Origin: JAUPVL01 sp964481235
GTDB taxonomy: Bacteria > Patescibacteriota > Saccharimonadia > CAILAD01 > BJGX01
DNA length: 17,083 nt
NCBI GenBank assembly: GCA_964481235.1
Contig: CAYZYH010000016.1
Span: 1 to 17,083 of the forward strand
Direction: 5' to 3'
Position numbers and translations under genes: made by a program. This document shows, in pieces, positions 1 to 6,697 of this stretch (position 1 is the stretch's first letter; each line of letters starts with the position of its first letter). Below the pieces are notes generated by a model that did no database searches, had not been told where the DNA came from, and saw nothing but the letters and a program-made list of their open reading frames with translations.

Positions 1-436
1 CAGCCTTAGCCTTGCCGATTCCTTGGCGCAATACAACATTACGCATAACTTGGTCCTTGAGCCGATAGTACATTCGGCTAGCCACCGAAGCTCGCAGGTT
101 TTTAAAATGGAGCAAAGTCAAGTCGTGAATAGTTATTACGAATTTGCGTTTGTACGCCACCGGAAAATTGAAGTTAGTAAAGTGTACCAAATCGGGCTTT
201 TGAGCATTAATCACTTTTAATAACTCAGTTTGTTCTTTAACACCAAACCATTCAGCCTCGGTCTCTACCAGTTCCAAGTTAGGAGATTTAAGCCTAATAT
301 CTTTGCTATCTTCCTTTTTTACCAATAATAAATATTGGTTATTTTTATCGATCACCAATAGTTCTTTAAGGGTGTTTTCTATGTATCGCCCTATGCCAGT
401 ATTTTTTATTCCCCGCCCATCAATAAGTATTTTCAT
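1..436 (-). CDS. Glycosyltransferase family 4, N-terminal part (runs off window)
   Basis: Reading the minus strand from an ATG at 434-436 gives 145 codons without a stop up to the window edge. The protein opens with a Rossmann strand and a glycine-rich loop (MKILIDGRGI, then NTGIGRYIENTLKELL), typical of the acceptor-side domain of GT4 retaining glycosyltransferases. The conserved HDL motif follows at about residues 104-106, preceded by PDLVHF. The donor-binding C-terminal domain with the EX7E motif lies outside the window. The enzyme would transfer a sugar from a nucleotide donor to a lipid-linked glycan at the inner membrane face. Its start lies 14 bases beyond the stop of the Wzy-like gene. 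There is no Shine-Dalgarno sequence, but TATAAT ends six bases before the ATG. The family call is strong; donor and acceptor are unknown. Confidence 0.88.
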   Translation of the reverse strand, partial: MKILIDGRGIKNTGIGRYIENTLKELLVIDKNNQYLLLVKKEDSKDIRLKSPNLELVETEAEWFGVKEQTELLKVINAQKPDLVHFTNFNFPVAYKRKFVITIHDLTLLHFKNLRASVASRMYYRLKDQVMRNVVLRQGIGKAKA

Positions 437-442
437 AGATAT

Positions 443-448
443 ATTATA
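443..448 (-). promoter_or_regulatory. Perfect -10 box (TATAAT) 6 bases upstream of the GT4 start
   Basis: The minus strand reads TATAAT, then ATATCT, then the ATG at 436. Transcription from this box would begin at or next to the start codon, giving a leaderless message. No convincing -35 hexamer lies 16-18 bases upstream, so the box may be weak or fortuitous. The gene could instead be read through from the upstream Wzy-like gene. Confidence 0.4.
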
Positions 449-450
449 GC

Positions 451-1803
451 CTACTTATACTTAAGGGTAGGCAGCTTTGGTGAATTACGTAAAATACCTA
501 ATCCAAACCCAGCGACCGCCCATATCTGGATAATATATAACGTCGAAAAGGTTTGGTATTGAGCTGCTTCGGCGAGCAAAAATGCTAATATTATAACCAT
601 AAAAACGACCTCTTCATTATCTTTCGATTTGCTAGTTTTAATCCATAGCTTATAGCCAAGAACCACAAAGAAAGATATTATTGCCAACAGCCCAACCAAG
701 CCGGTTTCTACCAATAACTCTAAGGTTAAGTTGTTCACAATCAACCAACCACCGTCATCTTCTTTGGGGATATTGTTTTGTATGTAAGGGCCAAACTGAC
801 CTGGGCCGACGCCAACAACCCAGGCACTTTTGTTATCGCTCAATATTAGTAGTGCTCGTTTGCGCGACGTTGCTCGCTCATCGCCACCGCCATCCAGCCC
901 AGTATTTTGAACCTGAGCAACGTAAGTTCCGCCTTTTTGTTCCTTGCCCCAACCAAGCTTTAACGTAGATTCATTTATAAAATTCACTGTAAGGTAGGCA
1001 AGAACAAAGCCAATCGCTATGGCTGCAATAACTTTACCAAACTTCTTAACTGAGAATTTTTTTAGCAAGACCGAGGCTAGCAATACACCTATCACAATCA
1101 CCGCAAGAGCTAACACGCCCCCTCTAGAAAGCGTTAGGGCTAGTGCGGTGGTGAATAATAACAACAACCACCACAATAGCTTTGAACTAAACATTTTTTT
1201 TGCATCGAGCAGTAAAAGACTAATTACTGCTGAAATTGGCAAAGTTAAGTAAGAGGCAAAATATAGTGGTTCTAAGCTGAGCGCCTGGATGCGAGGGAAT
1301 CCAAACACCGGTGTGCGATACCTTTCTAGTAGCCCAGTTATTTTGGGGCTTAAACCCAATAAGTCCGCTGGGTATTGCAACAACCCAAACAGCGAAACAA
1401 TAACTGCCGAGGCAAATAAGCTGGTAAGCAATGCTTTTATGTAAGACTTTTTAAACAGTACCGACACGGACAAAGCCGTTAGTATCGTAAATACATTAAA
1501 TACTACTACCGAAAATGCTCTCTTTAAGTTAATCGCTTCTGGTATCAGTAGTGCTATCCAAATAATGAAAAATACTAAAATCTTTTCTTGCAAGGCAAGG
1601 TTTAGCTTTACCTTTTTTGTGAATAGCATGTAGAGCGCACGCACAATAATAACCGCTGCCACAATTACGCTAGCACGAATACTTACGCCAAATACCTCTA
1701 CAGATGGGAATCGCTCAAAAGGTAGAGCAAAAACCAAAAGGACAAGCAGAGACTTGTCCGGATCTTTTTTAATCTTAGAATATAATTTGGTTACTTTTTC
1801 CAT
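451..1803 (-). CDS. O-antigen polymerase/ligase-like membrane protein (Wzy/WaaL superfamily)
   Basis: The 450-residue protein has about ten or more hydrophobic segments. Visible ones include residues 17-30, 44-60, 74-88, 98-117, 125-142, 180-199, 207-225, 229-247, 257-273, 364-384 and 398-414. A large loop at about 274-360 carries motifs of the Wzy_C/O-antigen ligase family: SRGG at 226-229, GVGPGQF at 331-337 and NLTLELLVETGLVG after a VNN at 356-358. In this family the position before the conserved Asn is usually His (HNxxL...ExG); here it is Asn357. The role is polymerisation of flipped repeat units, or their transfer to a carrier, on the outer membrane face. It follows a GT4 gene and has its own promoter-like sequence overlapping that gene's stop. 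The sequence alone does not separate polymerase from ligase, so no symbol is given. Confidence 0.85.
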   Translation of the reverse strand: MEKVTKLYSKIKKDPDKSLLVLLVFALPFERFPSVEVFGVSIRASVIVAAVIIVRALYMLFTKKVKLNLALQEKILVFFIIWIALLIPEAINLKRAFSVVVFNVFTILTALSVSVLFKKSYIKALLTSLFASAVIVSLFGLLQYPADLLGLSPKITGLLERYRTPVFGFPRIQALSLEPLYFASYLTLPISAVISLLLLDAKKMFSSKLLWWLLLLFTTALALTLSRGGVLALAVIVIGVLLASVLLKKFSVKKFGKVIAAIAIGFVLAYLTVNFINESTLKLGWGKEQKGGTYVAQVQNTGLDGGGDERATSRKRALLILSDNKSAWVVGVGPGQFGPYIQNNIPKEDDGGWLIVNNLTLELLVETGLVGLLAIISFFVVLGYKLWIKTSKSKDNEEVVFMVIILAFLLAEAAQYQTFSTLYIIQIWAVAGFGLGILRNSPKLPTLKYK

Positions 1804-1821
1804 AAACTAATTGCAGGCCAT

Positions 1822-1850
1822 ATTGTAACCTGATAGAGCTTGCTGTTCAA
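1822..1850 (-). promoter_or_regulatory. Candidate sigma70-type promoter for the Wzy-like gene
   Basis: On the minus strand TTGAAC (1845-1850) and TACAAT (1822-1827) are separated by exactly 17 bases. The -35 box matches four of six consensus bases and the -10 box five of six. The -35 box overlaps the TGA stop of the upstream GT4 gene (1847-1849). The expected start of transcription gives a leader of only about 11-12 bases, without a Shine-Dalgarno sequence, before the ATG at 1803. Confidence 0.5.
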
Positions 1851-2815
1851 GATTGGTCATCCAAGCCTCTAAAAACTTCTTTCAGCTGACGTCCGGAGTT
1901 TTCCCATGTAAATTGTTTGCTATGTTCCAAACCAAGCTTAACGCTCTTATTATAGATCGATTTGTTTCTTAGTAAGTTACTTATGCTACTCACCAGCTCA
2001 TTGTCATCACCTGCCCTAACGTAAGTTGCGGCTTTTCCGCCAACCTCCGGCAAAGATGAGTTATTGGCCGTAATAACAGGTGTTCCACAGGCCATGGCTT
2101 CGAGTACCTGCATGCCCCAGCCCTCAAAATTAGATGGGTAAACAAATAACTTAGCCCCACTATAAAGCGCTGGCTTATCTGCGTCTTCAACATATCCCGT
2201 TTTGATAATGTCGCCTGGTTTTGAATTTTTAATTAGTAATTCAATATCTTCATCTAGCCATCCCTTGCCACCTGCTAAAACTAGTTGATACTTATTACGT
2301 AATTCGTCTGATAAATAGTTGTAAGCCCGAATGATACTTGCGATATTTTTACGAGGCTCTATAGTACCAAGATAAAGCAAATAATCCTTTTGTATTCCAT
2401 AATTGTTTTTTACTTTTTCTACATCTTTATTGCTAACTGATTTGTATACTGCATGGTCCAAGGCTGGGTTAATCACAACTATCTTAGATTCATCTATATT
2501 GTAATGGCTAACGATTGCTTTTTTTGTACTCTCTGAAATTGCGATCACAATATCTGCCTTTTTAACGGCCTTTGGAACAAAGCGGGTAAGAAACTTTTTA
2601 AGCCTAGTGGGTACATATTCGGGTTTATCAATGTAGGCAGTATCNNNNNNNNNNNNNNNNNNNNNNNNNNNNNNNNNNNNNNNNNNNNNNNNNNNNNNNN
2701 NNNNNNNNNNNNNNNNNNNNNNNNNNNNNNNNNNNNNNNNNNNNCCCCAGGTGTAATAATCTACACCTGTTTTGTGCTTGCGCTGTAATACTGAACCTTC
2801 TATGCCTACTCTCAT
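1847..2815 (-). CDS. Glycosyltransferase family 4, interrupted by an assembly gap
   Basis: This is a GT-B fold GT4 enzyme. The N terminus reads MRVGIEGSVLQRKHKTGVDY, the usual opening of the acceptor domain. After the unresolved bases come a DTAYIDKPEY segment (the HD motif region), AISESTKKAI, the donor-domain start YLGTIEPRKN, a GYV motif, and EGWGMQVLE, the EX7E motif that binds the nucleotide sugar, followed by AMACGTPVIT. The C terminus is intact and ends with TGA at 1847-1849. The apparent length of 322 residues is below the usual 365-380. Comparison with the other GT4 proteins here suggests that about 45-60 residues more than the 34 coded by N are missing. It is divergently arranged with gmd, 50 bases away. 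The ATG at 2815 has TATAAT eight bases upstream and no Shine-Dalgarno sequence. Donor and acceptor are unknown. Confidence 0.88.
   Translation of the reverse strand: MRVGIEGSVLQRKHKTGVDYYTWXXXXXXXXXXXXXXXXXXXXXXXXXXXXXXXXXXDTAYIDKPEYVPTRLKKFLTRFVPKAVKKADIVIAISESTKKAIVSHYNIDESKIVVINPALDHAVYKSVSNKDVEKVKNNYGIQKDYLLYLGTIEPRKNIASIIRAYNYLSDELRNKYQLVLAGGKGWLDEDIELLIKNSKPGDIIKTGYVEDADKPALYSGAKLFVYPSNFEGWGMQVLEAMACGTPVITANNSSLPEVGGKAATYVRAGDDNELVSSISNLLRNKSIYNKSVKLGLEHSKQFTWENSGRQLKEVFRGLDDQS
2645..2744. other. Assembly gap of exactly 100 N
   Basis: One hundred consecutive undetermined bases lie inside the GT4 gene. The round number suggests a default scaffold spacer rather than a measured distance. 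The frame stays open across it only because the length happens to keep the phase. The missing piece covers the segment between the N-terminal GT4 motif and the HD motif. Confidence 0.97.
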
Positions 2816-2819
2816 GTTA

Positions 2820-2828
2820 TGGTATTAT
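2820..2828 (+). promoter_or_regulatory. Candidate extended -10 promoter for gmd
   Basis: The plus strand reads TG-G-TATTAT, an extended -10 element with five of six matches in the hexamer. It would give a leader of about 30 bases that contains the AGGAGG ribosome binding site. A second possible -10 box, TATAAA at 2847-2852, would start transcription inside the ribosome binding site and so fits less well. The element physically overlaps the opposite-strand TATAAT of the GT4 gene. Confidence 0.4.
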
Positions 2829-2852
2829 AAAGTATCTAGATCAACCTATAAA
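2824..2852 (-). promoter_or_regulatory. Candidate leaderless promoter for the GT4 gene at 2815
   Basis: The minus strand has TTTATA (2847-2852), a 17-base spacer and a perfect TATAAT (2824-2829). Eight bases separate the -10 box from the ATG at 2813-2815, so transcription should start at or beside the start codon. No ribosome binding site is present. The element overlaps the candidate promoter of the divergent gmd gene. Confidence 0.55.
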
Positions 2853-2856
2853 CAGC

Positions 2857-2862
2857 AGGAGG
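2857..2862 (+). promoter_or_regulatory. Strong Shine-Dalgarno sequence for gmd
   Basis: AGGAGG lies just upstream of the ATG at 2866, with only TAA between. The core match is the best in the window, although the spacing of three bases is shorter than usual. It supports the ATG at 2866 as the start. Confidence 0.7.
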
Positions 2863-2865
2863 TAA

Positions 2866-3861
2866 ATGGTAAACGGACAAAAAAGAGCACTAATTACTGG
2901 TATTACAGGTCAGGATGGAACTTACCTGGCGGAATTACTAGTTAGCAAAGGCTATCAAGTTTATGGACTAATTAGAGGACAGAACAATCCTAAGCAGAAA
3001 ATAGTTGAAGACCTCCTACCCCAAATCGAACTAATTGAAGGTGATCTGGGTGATATGGGCTCATTAGTATCGGCAATTGAGTATTGCCAGCCCGACGAAG
3101 TTTACAATCTGGGCGCAATTAGTTTTGTAGCCTTTTCATTTAAACAGCCAGAGGTTACCGGCAACATCACTGGGCTTGGTGCATTGCGATTGCTAGAAGC
3201 TATTAGGATAGTCGATGGTGGGCAAAGAAAAATCCGTTACTATCAAGCGTCTACCAGTGAATTATTTGGTAAAGTCCGAGAAGTCCCCCAAACCGAAGCA
3301 ACACCCTTCCACCCCCGATCACCTTACGGTGTTGCGAAAGCCTATGCTCACTATATGACCATTAATTACCGCGAAAGCTATAATATGCATGCTAGCTGTG
3401 GGATATTATTCAACCACGAATCTCCGCGGCGCGGTCATGAATTCGTAACTCGTAAAATTACCAGTTCGGTAGCGCGTATAAAACTTGGTCTACAAAAAGA
3501 CATAGCCCTTGGTAATCTAGATTCTAAACGTGACTGGGGCTTTGCAGGTGATTACGTCGAAGGTATGTGGCGTATTTTGCAGCAAGACAAGCCGGATGAT
3601 TACGTACTTGCCACCGGTGAGACACATTCAATCAAAGAATTTTTGACATTGGCATTTAAGGAAGTTGGCATAAACGACTGGAAACCTTATGTTAAGCAAG
3701 ATCCGCGTTTTATGCGCCCAGCAGAAGTTGATTTGTTAATTGGCAGCCCGTCAAAAGCCAAAAAGAAACTAAAATGGGAACCAAAAGTTAGCTTTGAAGA
3801 GCTGGTTACAATGATGGTTCAAAACGATTTAGAGCTTGAGGCACAAAAAATTAAGCCTTAG
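2866..3861 (+). CDS. gmd: GDP-mannose 4,6-dehydratase
   Basis: The 331-residue cytosolic enzyme converts GDP-D-mannose to GDP-4-keto-6-deoxy-D-mannose, the first step to GDP-L-fucose and the branch point to GDP-rhamnose or GDP-perosamine. It is an extended short-chain dehydrogenase: GITGQDG at 12-18 binds NADP, and the active site is visible as Thr130 and Glu132 (STSELFG) with Tyr154 and Lys158 (YGVAK). These match Thr132, Glu134, Tyr156 and Lys160 of the E. coli enzyme with a constant offset of two. LGNLDSKRDWGFAGDYV and ETHSIKEF are signatures of the family. It is the only intact plus-strand gene of the window. Its last 11 bases overlap the end of the opposing GT4 remnant. The partner enzyme Fcl is encoded about 10 kb away on the other strand. 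Identification is firm. Confidence 0.97.
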   Translation: MVNGQKRALITGITGQDGTYLAELLVSKGYQVYGLIRGQNNPKQKIVEDLLPQIELIEGDLGDMGSLVSAIEYCQPDEVYNLGAISFVAFSFKQPEVTGNITGLGALRLLEAIRIVDGGQRKIRYYQASTSELFGKVREVPQTEATPFHPRSPYGVAKAYAHYMTINYRESYNMHASCGILFNHESPRRGHEFVTRKITSSVARIKLGLQKDIALGNLDSKRDWGFAGDYVEGMWRILQQDKPDDYVLATGETHSIKEFLTLAFKEVGINDWKPYVKQDPRFMRPAEVDLLIGSPSKAKKKLKWEPKVSFEELVTMMVQNDLELEAQKIKP

Positions 3862-4172
3862 AGCCACTAACATCTTCTATAACCCTAAGTAGCGTTTTTG
3901 CTCCGATAGACCAACTAAATTTCTTAGCCTGCTTTAATCCTCGTGTAGACATACTTTTAGCAAGTGATTGATTTGTAATTATTTTAACAATACCGTTTGT
4001 TAATGCTTTTGTATCTTCAGCCTGAATCATTATTCCTGCATTTCCAACAACCTCAGGCAAAGATGAGTTATTGCTGGTAATTACAGGTGTACACATGCCA
4101 TTGCCTCAAGTGGTGGCATTCCAAACCCTTCGTAAAACTTGGGTAAACAAAAACTGAAGCACCGGAATATAG
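3851..4172 (-). pseudogene. GT4 glycosyltransferase remnant: C-terminal third, frameshifted
   Basis: The minus strand codes the tail of a GT4 enzyme in two frames. From about 4172 it reads LYSGASVFVYPSFYEGFG, MPPLEAMAC, including EGFGMPPLE as EX7E. A one-base shift near 4090-4096 then moves to TPVITSNNSSLPEVVGNAG and onward to a TAA at 3851-3853. The expected AMACGTPVIT needs one more G in the TGTGTACACC stretch. Upstream of the junction the frame meets stops at once, and the N-terminal 250 or so residues are absent, so no functional GT4 enzyme can be made. An open frame from the ATG at 4096 would give only 81 residues without a catalytic site. The remnant resembles the GT4 gene at 1847-2815 (shared NNSSLPEV). 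It overlaps the end of gmd by 11 bases, tail to tail. A sequencing error could explain the frameshift but not the missing 5' part. Confidence 0.85.
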
Positions 4173-4564
4173 CCCGGGCTGTTGCAGCTATTAAGGCCGA
4201 CAAACAGGATAAACTCTACCTTGGTAATTTAGATGCTAAGCGCGACTGGGGTTTTGCTGGGGACTATGTTGGGGCTATGTGGCTAATGCTCCAGCAATCC
4301 AAGCCGAACGACTACGTTGTAGCTACCAACGAAACCCATAGCGTAAAAGAGTTTTGCGAAAAAGCTTTTGCCCATGTTGGCCTAAACTGGGAAGACTACG
4401 TAGAAGTTAGCGAAAAGTATTTCCGACCCGCCGAAGTAGATCTGTTAATTGGTGACCCGTCATTTGCCCGTAAAGAACTACAATGGAAACCAAAAGTCAG
4501 CTTTGAAAAACTTGTACAGATGATGGTCGATTCGGATATTGAAGAGCTCAAAAATAAAGGCTAA
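4163..4564 (+). pseudogene. Second gmd copy, C-terminal remnant
   Basis: The plus strand codes about 130 residues matching the C-terminal part of GDP-mannose 4,6-dehydratase: ARAVAAIKA, LGNLDAKRDWGFAGDYV, ATNETHSVKEF and RPAEVDLLIGDPS, ending in TAA at 4562-4564. By eye it is about 60% identical to the same part of the intact gmd, so it is a diverged paralogue and not a fresh duplicate. The first 200 or so residues, with the NADP-binding loop and the catalytic Thr, Glu, Tyr and Lys, are missing, so the piece cannot be an active enzyme. An ATG at 4139 opens the frame, but the codons before about 4163 are the antisense of the neighbouring GT4 remnant. The remaining frame has no stop codons, which suggests a fairly recent loss. 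Its end overlaps the convergent GT2 gene by four bases. Confidence 0.88.
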
Positions 4565-5532
4565 ATTATACCTTTGTAGTAATACGCACTTAAAGCGCTG
4601 TAAACCAACGGGCTATAGCGCCCAGAACTTTTGGCGACTTTGGAAATTTCAAATAGCCTAGAAATACTACCAATAGCCCAGTAGCCGGCTTTTACTCTAG
4701 CTAACCTTCGGTAATATCGATCTCTGTCGAGCCGGGATTTATTTCGCTTAAAATACTGAGGGATTACCCCGATAGCCGCCAAAATTATGTCTTCAAAAAC
4801 ATTTCTTAATATAAAACCTGTGAGCTTAGCCCTTGGTGTTACTTTTGCCATAAAACGATATCGATTTTTGGCAATCAAGTACTGTTTTTTAAATGGAAAG
4901 CGATTGGAACTGTAATTAACTTCGTGTTCAACCTTAGCTAAAGGATTAAATATGATTCTTTTATTTTCGGATAAAACCTTGGCACATAGATCTATATCTT
5001 CATAGTAAGCAAAGTAATCGCTATCTAGCCCACCAACTTCTTTGATCAAGCTCGTTGGTAAGATTACGTTACTAGCTGTCAAATATGGCGCCTTAGAAAT
5101 CTTTTTTAGTTCCTTGGACTGAACTACAAACCCTGTCTTTGGGTTTACAACCGGAATTCCTAGCGTTGTGCCATTCGGGGTGATTTCTACACCCCCAACC
5201 ATCCCCACTTCAGGGTTTGTAAGTAGCCTGGTAGTTTCGATAAGCCAGTTTTTATGCAGAATGGCGTCATTGTTTAATAAGACCGTAAATTCTGACTTTA
5301 AAAAGGGTAAGGCACTATTTACTCCAGCCGCAAAGCCTGTGTTTTCTTTATGATACACAACCTTATCAGCCAAGGTGGCAAAATAACTCTTCTTTGATGG
5401 ATCTGTTTCGTTATCAACAACTATTACCCTTGTTTTGAAACCACCGGATTGATCTTTTATGGAGTTAATACACTCTAAAGTCTTTTTGTAACTACGCCAA
5501 TTAAGGACGATAAAATCAACGGTTTTTTTCAT
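4561..5532 (-). CDS. Glycosyltransferase family 2 (rhamnosyltransferase-like)
   Basis: The 323-residue enzyme has a GT-A fold. FIVLNWRSY at 7-15 opens the nucleotide-binding domain, VIVVDNETD at 36-44 follows, and NENTGFAAGVN-like residues lie at 63-72 (ENTGFAAGVN). LLNNDA at 85-90 is the DXD-like metal site, and YYEDIDLC at 176-183 carries the likely catalytic base, as in the WbbL-type rhamnosyltransferase group. The basic, partly hydrophobic tail (about 205-323, including FEDIILAAIGVIPQYF) suggests membrane association. It is the last gene of the ten-gene operon. Its first 17 bases lie inside the end of the preceding GT4 gene and no ribosome binding site is seen, so it probably depends on coupled translation. 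The stop TAG overlaps the end of the gmd remnant. The substrate is not known; rhamnose is only suggested by the subfamily look. Confidence 0.9.
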   Translation of the reverse strand: MKKTVDFIVLNWRSYKKTLECINSIKDQSGGFKTRVIVVDNETDPSKKSYFATLADKVVYHKENTGFAAGVNSALPFLKSEFTVLLNNDAILHKNWLIETTRLLTNPEVGMVGGVEITPNGTTLGIPVVNPKTGFVVQSKELKKISKAPYLTASNVILPTSLIKEVGGLDSDYFAYYEDIDLCAKVLSENKRIIFNPLAKVEHEVNYSSNRFPFKKQYLIAKNRYRFMAKVTPRAKLTGFILRNVFEDIILAAIGVIPQYFKRNKSRLDRDRYYRRLARVKAGYWAIGSISRLFEISKVAKSSGRYSPLVYSALSAYYYKGII

Positions 5533-6697
5533 GTATCAATTCGTAGTTTGTGAGTAGTTTACTGGCGGCAGACTTCCAACTCCAGTCATTTTCAACGTAT
5601 TTAAACATTTCCGCGGTTGTATCAAATTTTACAGTTCCGTCTAAAACCTTTTTAATGGCTTTGGCAATTTCTGCTTTATCCCTATCGACCAGAAGGCCAT
5701 TCTTCCCATCCGTCACGGTTTCTCTATAGCCACCTTCTTTAATAGCTATGGCCGGTGTACCACATGCAATAGACTCAAGGGGTGTAAAACCAAATGGCTC
5801 CAAGGAGGCCACACAAACCGTAGCTGCTACTTGTCGATATATTTTTGCCAGCTCTGCATCTGTTACCCTCATTCTTAGCTCCAAATCGATACTGTTTTGC
5901 TTAGCAAAATCAATAAGCTGTTGTTTATACGTATCACTGAAGCGATCGTAGACAAAAATAATTTTAGGTTTGTTGCTAAGATCTAGCAATTTAATACTCT
6001 CCAATAACAGCATTTGCTGTTTGAAACTATCTAGCGCCCCTACACACAGCAAGCTGTTCGTTTTTTTAATGCTAGCACCAAGCCTGAATGTGTTCGTGTC
6101 CACCCCCAAGTAATTAACTCTTGGGACCACACCATAAGCTCGAATTATCGATTCAAGTGAATAATACGAATTACATATTATGCTGTCTGCAAAATGAACA
6201 TTTTTCGAATCCATTGATCGGGTAAACTTTCTTCTTGGGATACTCAATAACCATGAGATAGCACTGTGCCGATAGCTAGTTTTTTTCAGCAGATATTCAT
6301 AATCAACTCGCCGAGGCTCTTGCATGTAATAAAGTTTTTTGTGCTTTATGTATCTAAGAATTGTCGGAGATTGAAGTTCTACCGAGTGATGAACGAACAC
6401 CAGATCGTAGTCTTTACTATTAATCTCCTCGGCTACCCTTTTTTCGTAACGATTCATGAACAACACATCTGACATAAAGATATTTTTGGCGAATCTGTTA
6501 AAAGTTTTTCTTTGTTTTTGAAGTGTGAAAACATTTTCTACTAAGTCATTGAGGGGCATATAATCCTCATTATCCTCGTAAGGAGTGTAGACATCATAAC
6601 CGACAGAGTTGTTGGTATTTTTGACAAGTTCAAATAGGGCTCTCTTGGCGCCTCCGGTCGGTAGGTTATGGTATATTGCCACTTTCAATTTGCTCAT
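5516..6697 (-). CDS. Glycosyltransferase family 4
   Basis: The 393-residue protein has a GT-B fold. Residues 5-24 hold VAIYHNLPTGGAKRALFEL, the N-terminal strand and glycine loop. The hinge and donor domain follow, with SLLCVGALDSFKQQ at 215-228. The EX7E motif is Glu300 to Glu308 (EPFGFTPLE), followed by SIACGTPAIAIKEGGYRE, which contacts the nucleotide sugar. The length is normal for the family. The ATG overlaps the TGA of the preceding GT2 gene by four bases (ATGA), and its own end overlaps the next GT2 gene by 17 bases. The family is certain, but donor, acceptor and linkage cannot be told from sequence. Confidence 0.92.
   Translation of the reverse strand: MSKLKVAIYHNLPTGGAKRALFELVKNTNNSVGYDVYTPYEDNEDYMPLNDLVENVFTLQKQRKTFNRFAKNIFMSDVLFMNRYEKRVAEEINSKDYDLVFVHHSVELQSPTILRYIKHKKLYYMQEPRRVDYEYLLKKTSYRHSAISWLLSIPRRKFTRSMDSKNVHFADSIICNSYYSLESIIRAYGVVPRVNYLGVDTNTFRLGASIKKTNSLLCVGALDSFKQQMLLLESIKLLDLSNKPKIIFVYDRFSDTYKQQLIDFAKQNSIDLELRMRVTDAELAKIYRQVAATVCVASLEPFGFTPLESIACGTPAIAIKEGGYRETVTDGKNGLLVDRDKAEIAKAIKKVLDGTVKFDTTAEMFKYVENDWSWKSAASKLLTNYELIHEKNR

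Noticed and set aside
23..220. 65-codon open frame on the plus strand at the left end
   Set aside because: The opposite strand codes a clear GT4 N-terminal domain that runs off the window.
3851..4096. The 81-codon frame as an intact small protein
   Set aside because: It begins in the middle of the conserved GT4 motif, and the missing part of the motif is present in another frame directly upstream.
4139..4165. ATG at 4139 as a true start of a 141-residue protein
   Set aside because: The codons before about 4163 are the antisense of the GT4 remnant, and the protein would lack the whole cofactor-binding half of Gmd. It is better read as a truncated gene.
4171..4180. Palindrome AGCCCGGGCT as terminator or operator
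   Set aside because: It has no loop and no T-run, and it lies at the fusion point of two coding remnants.
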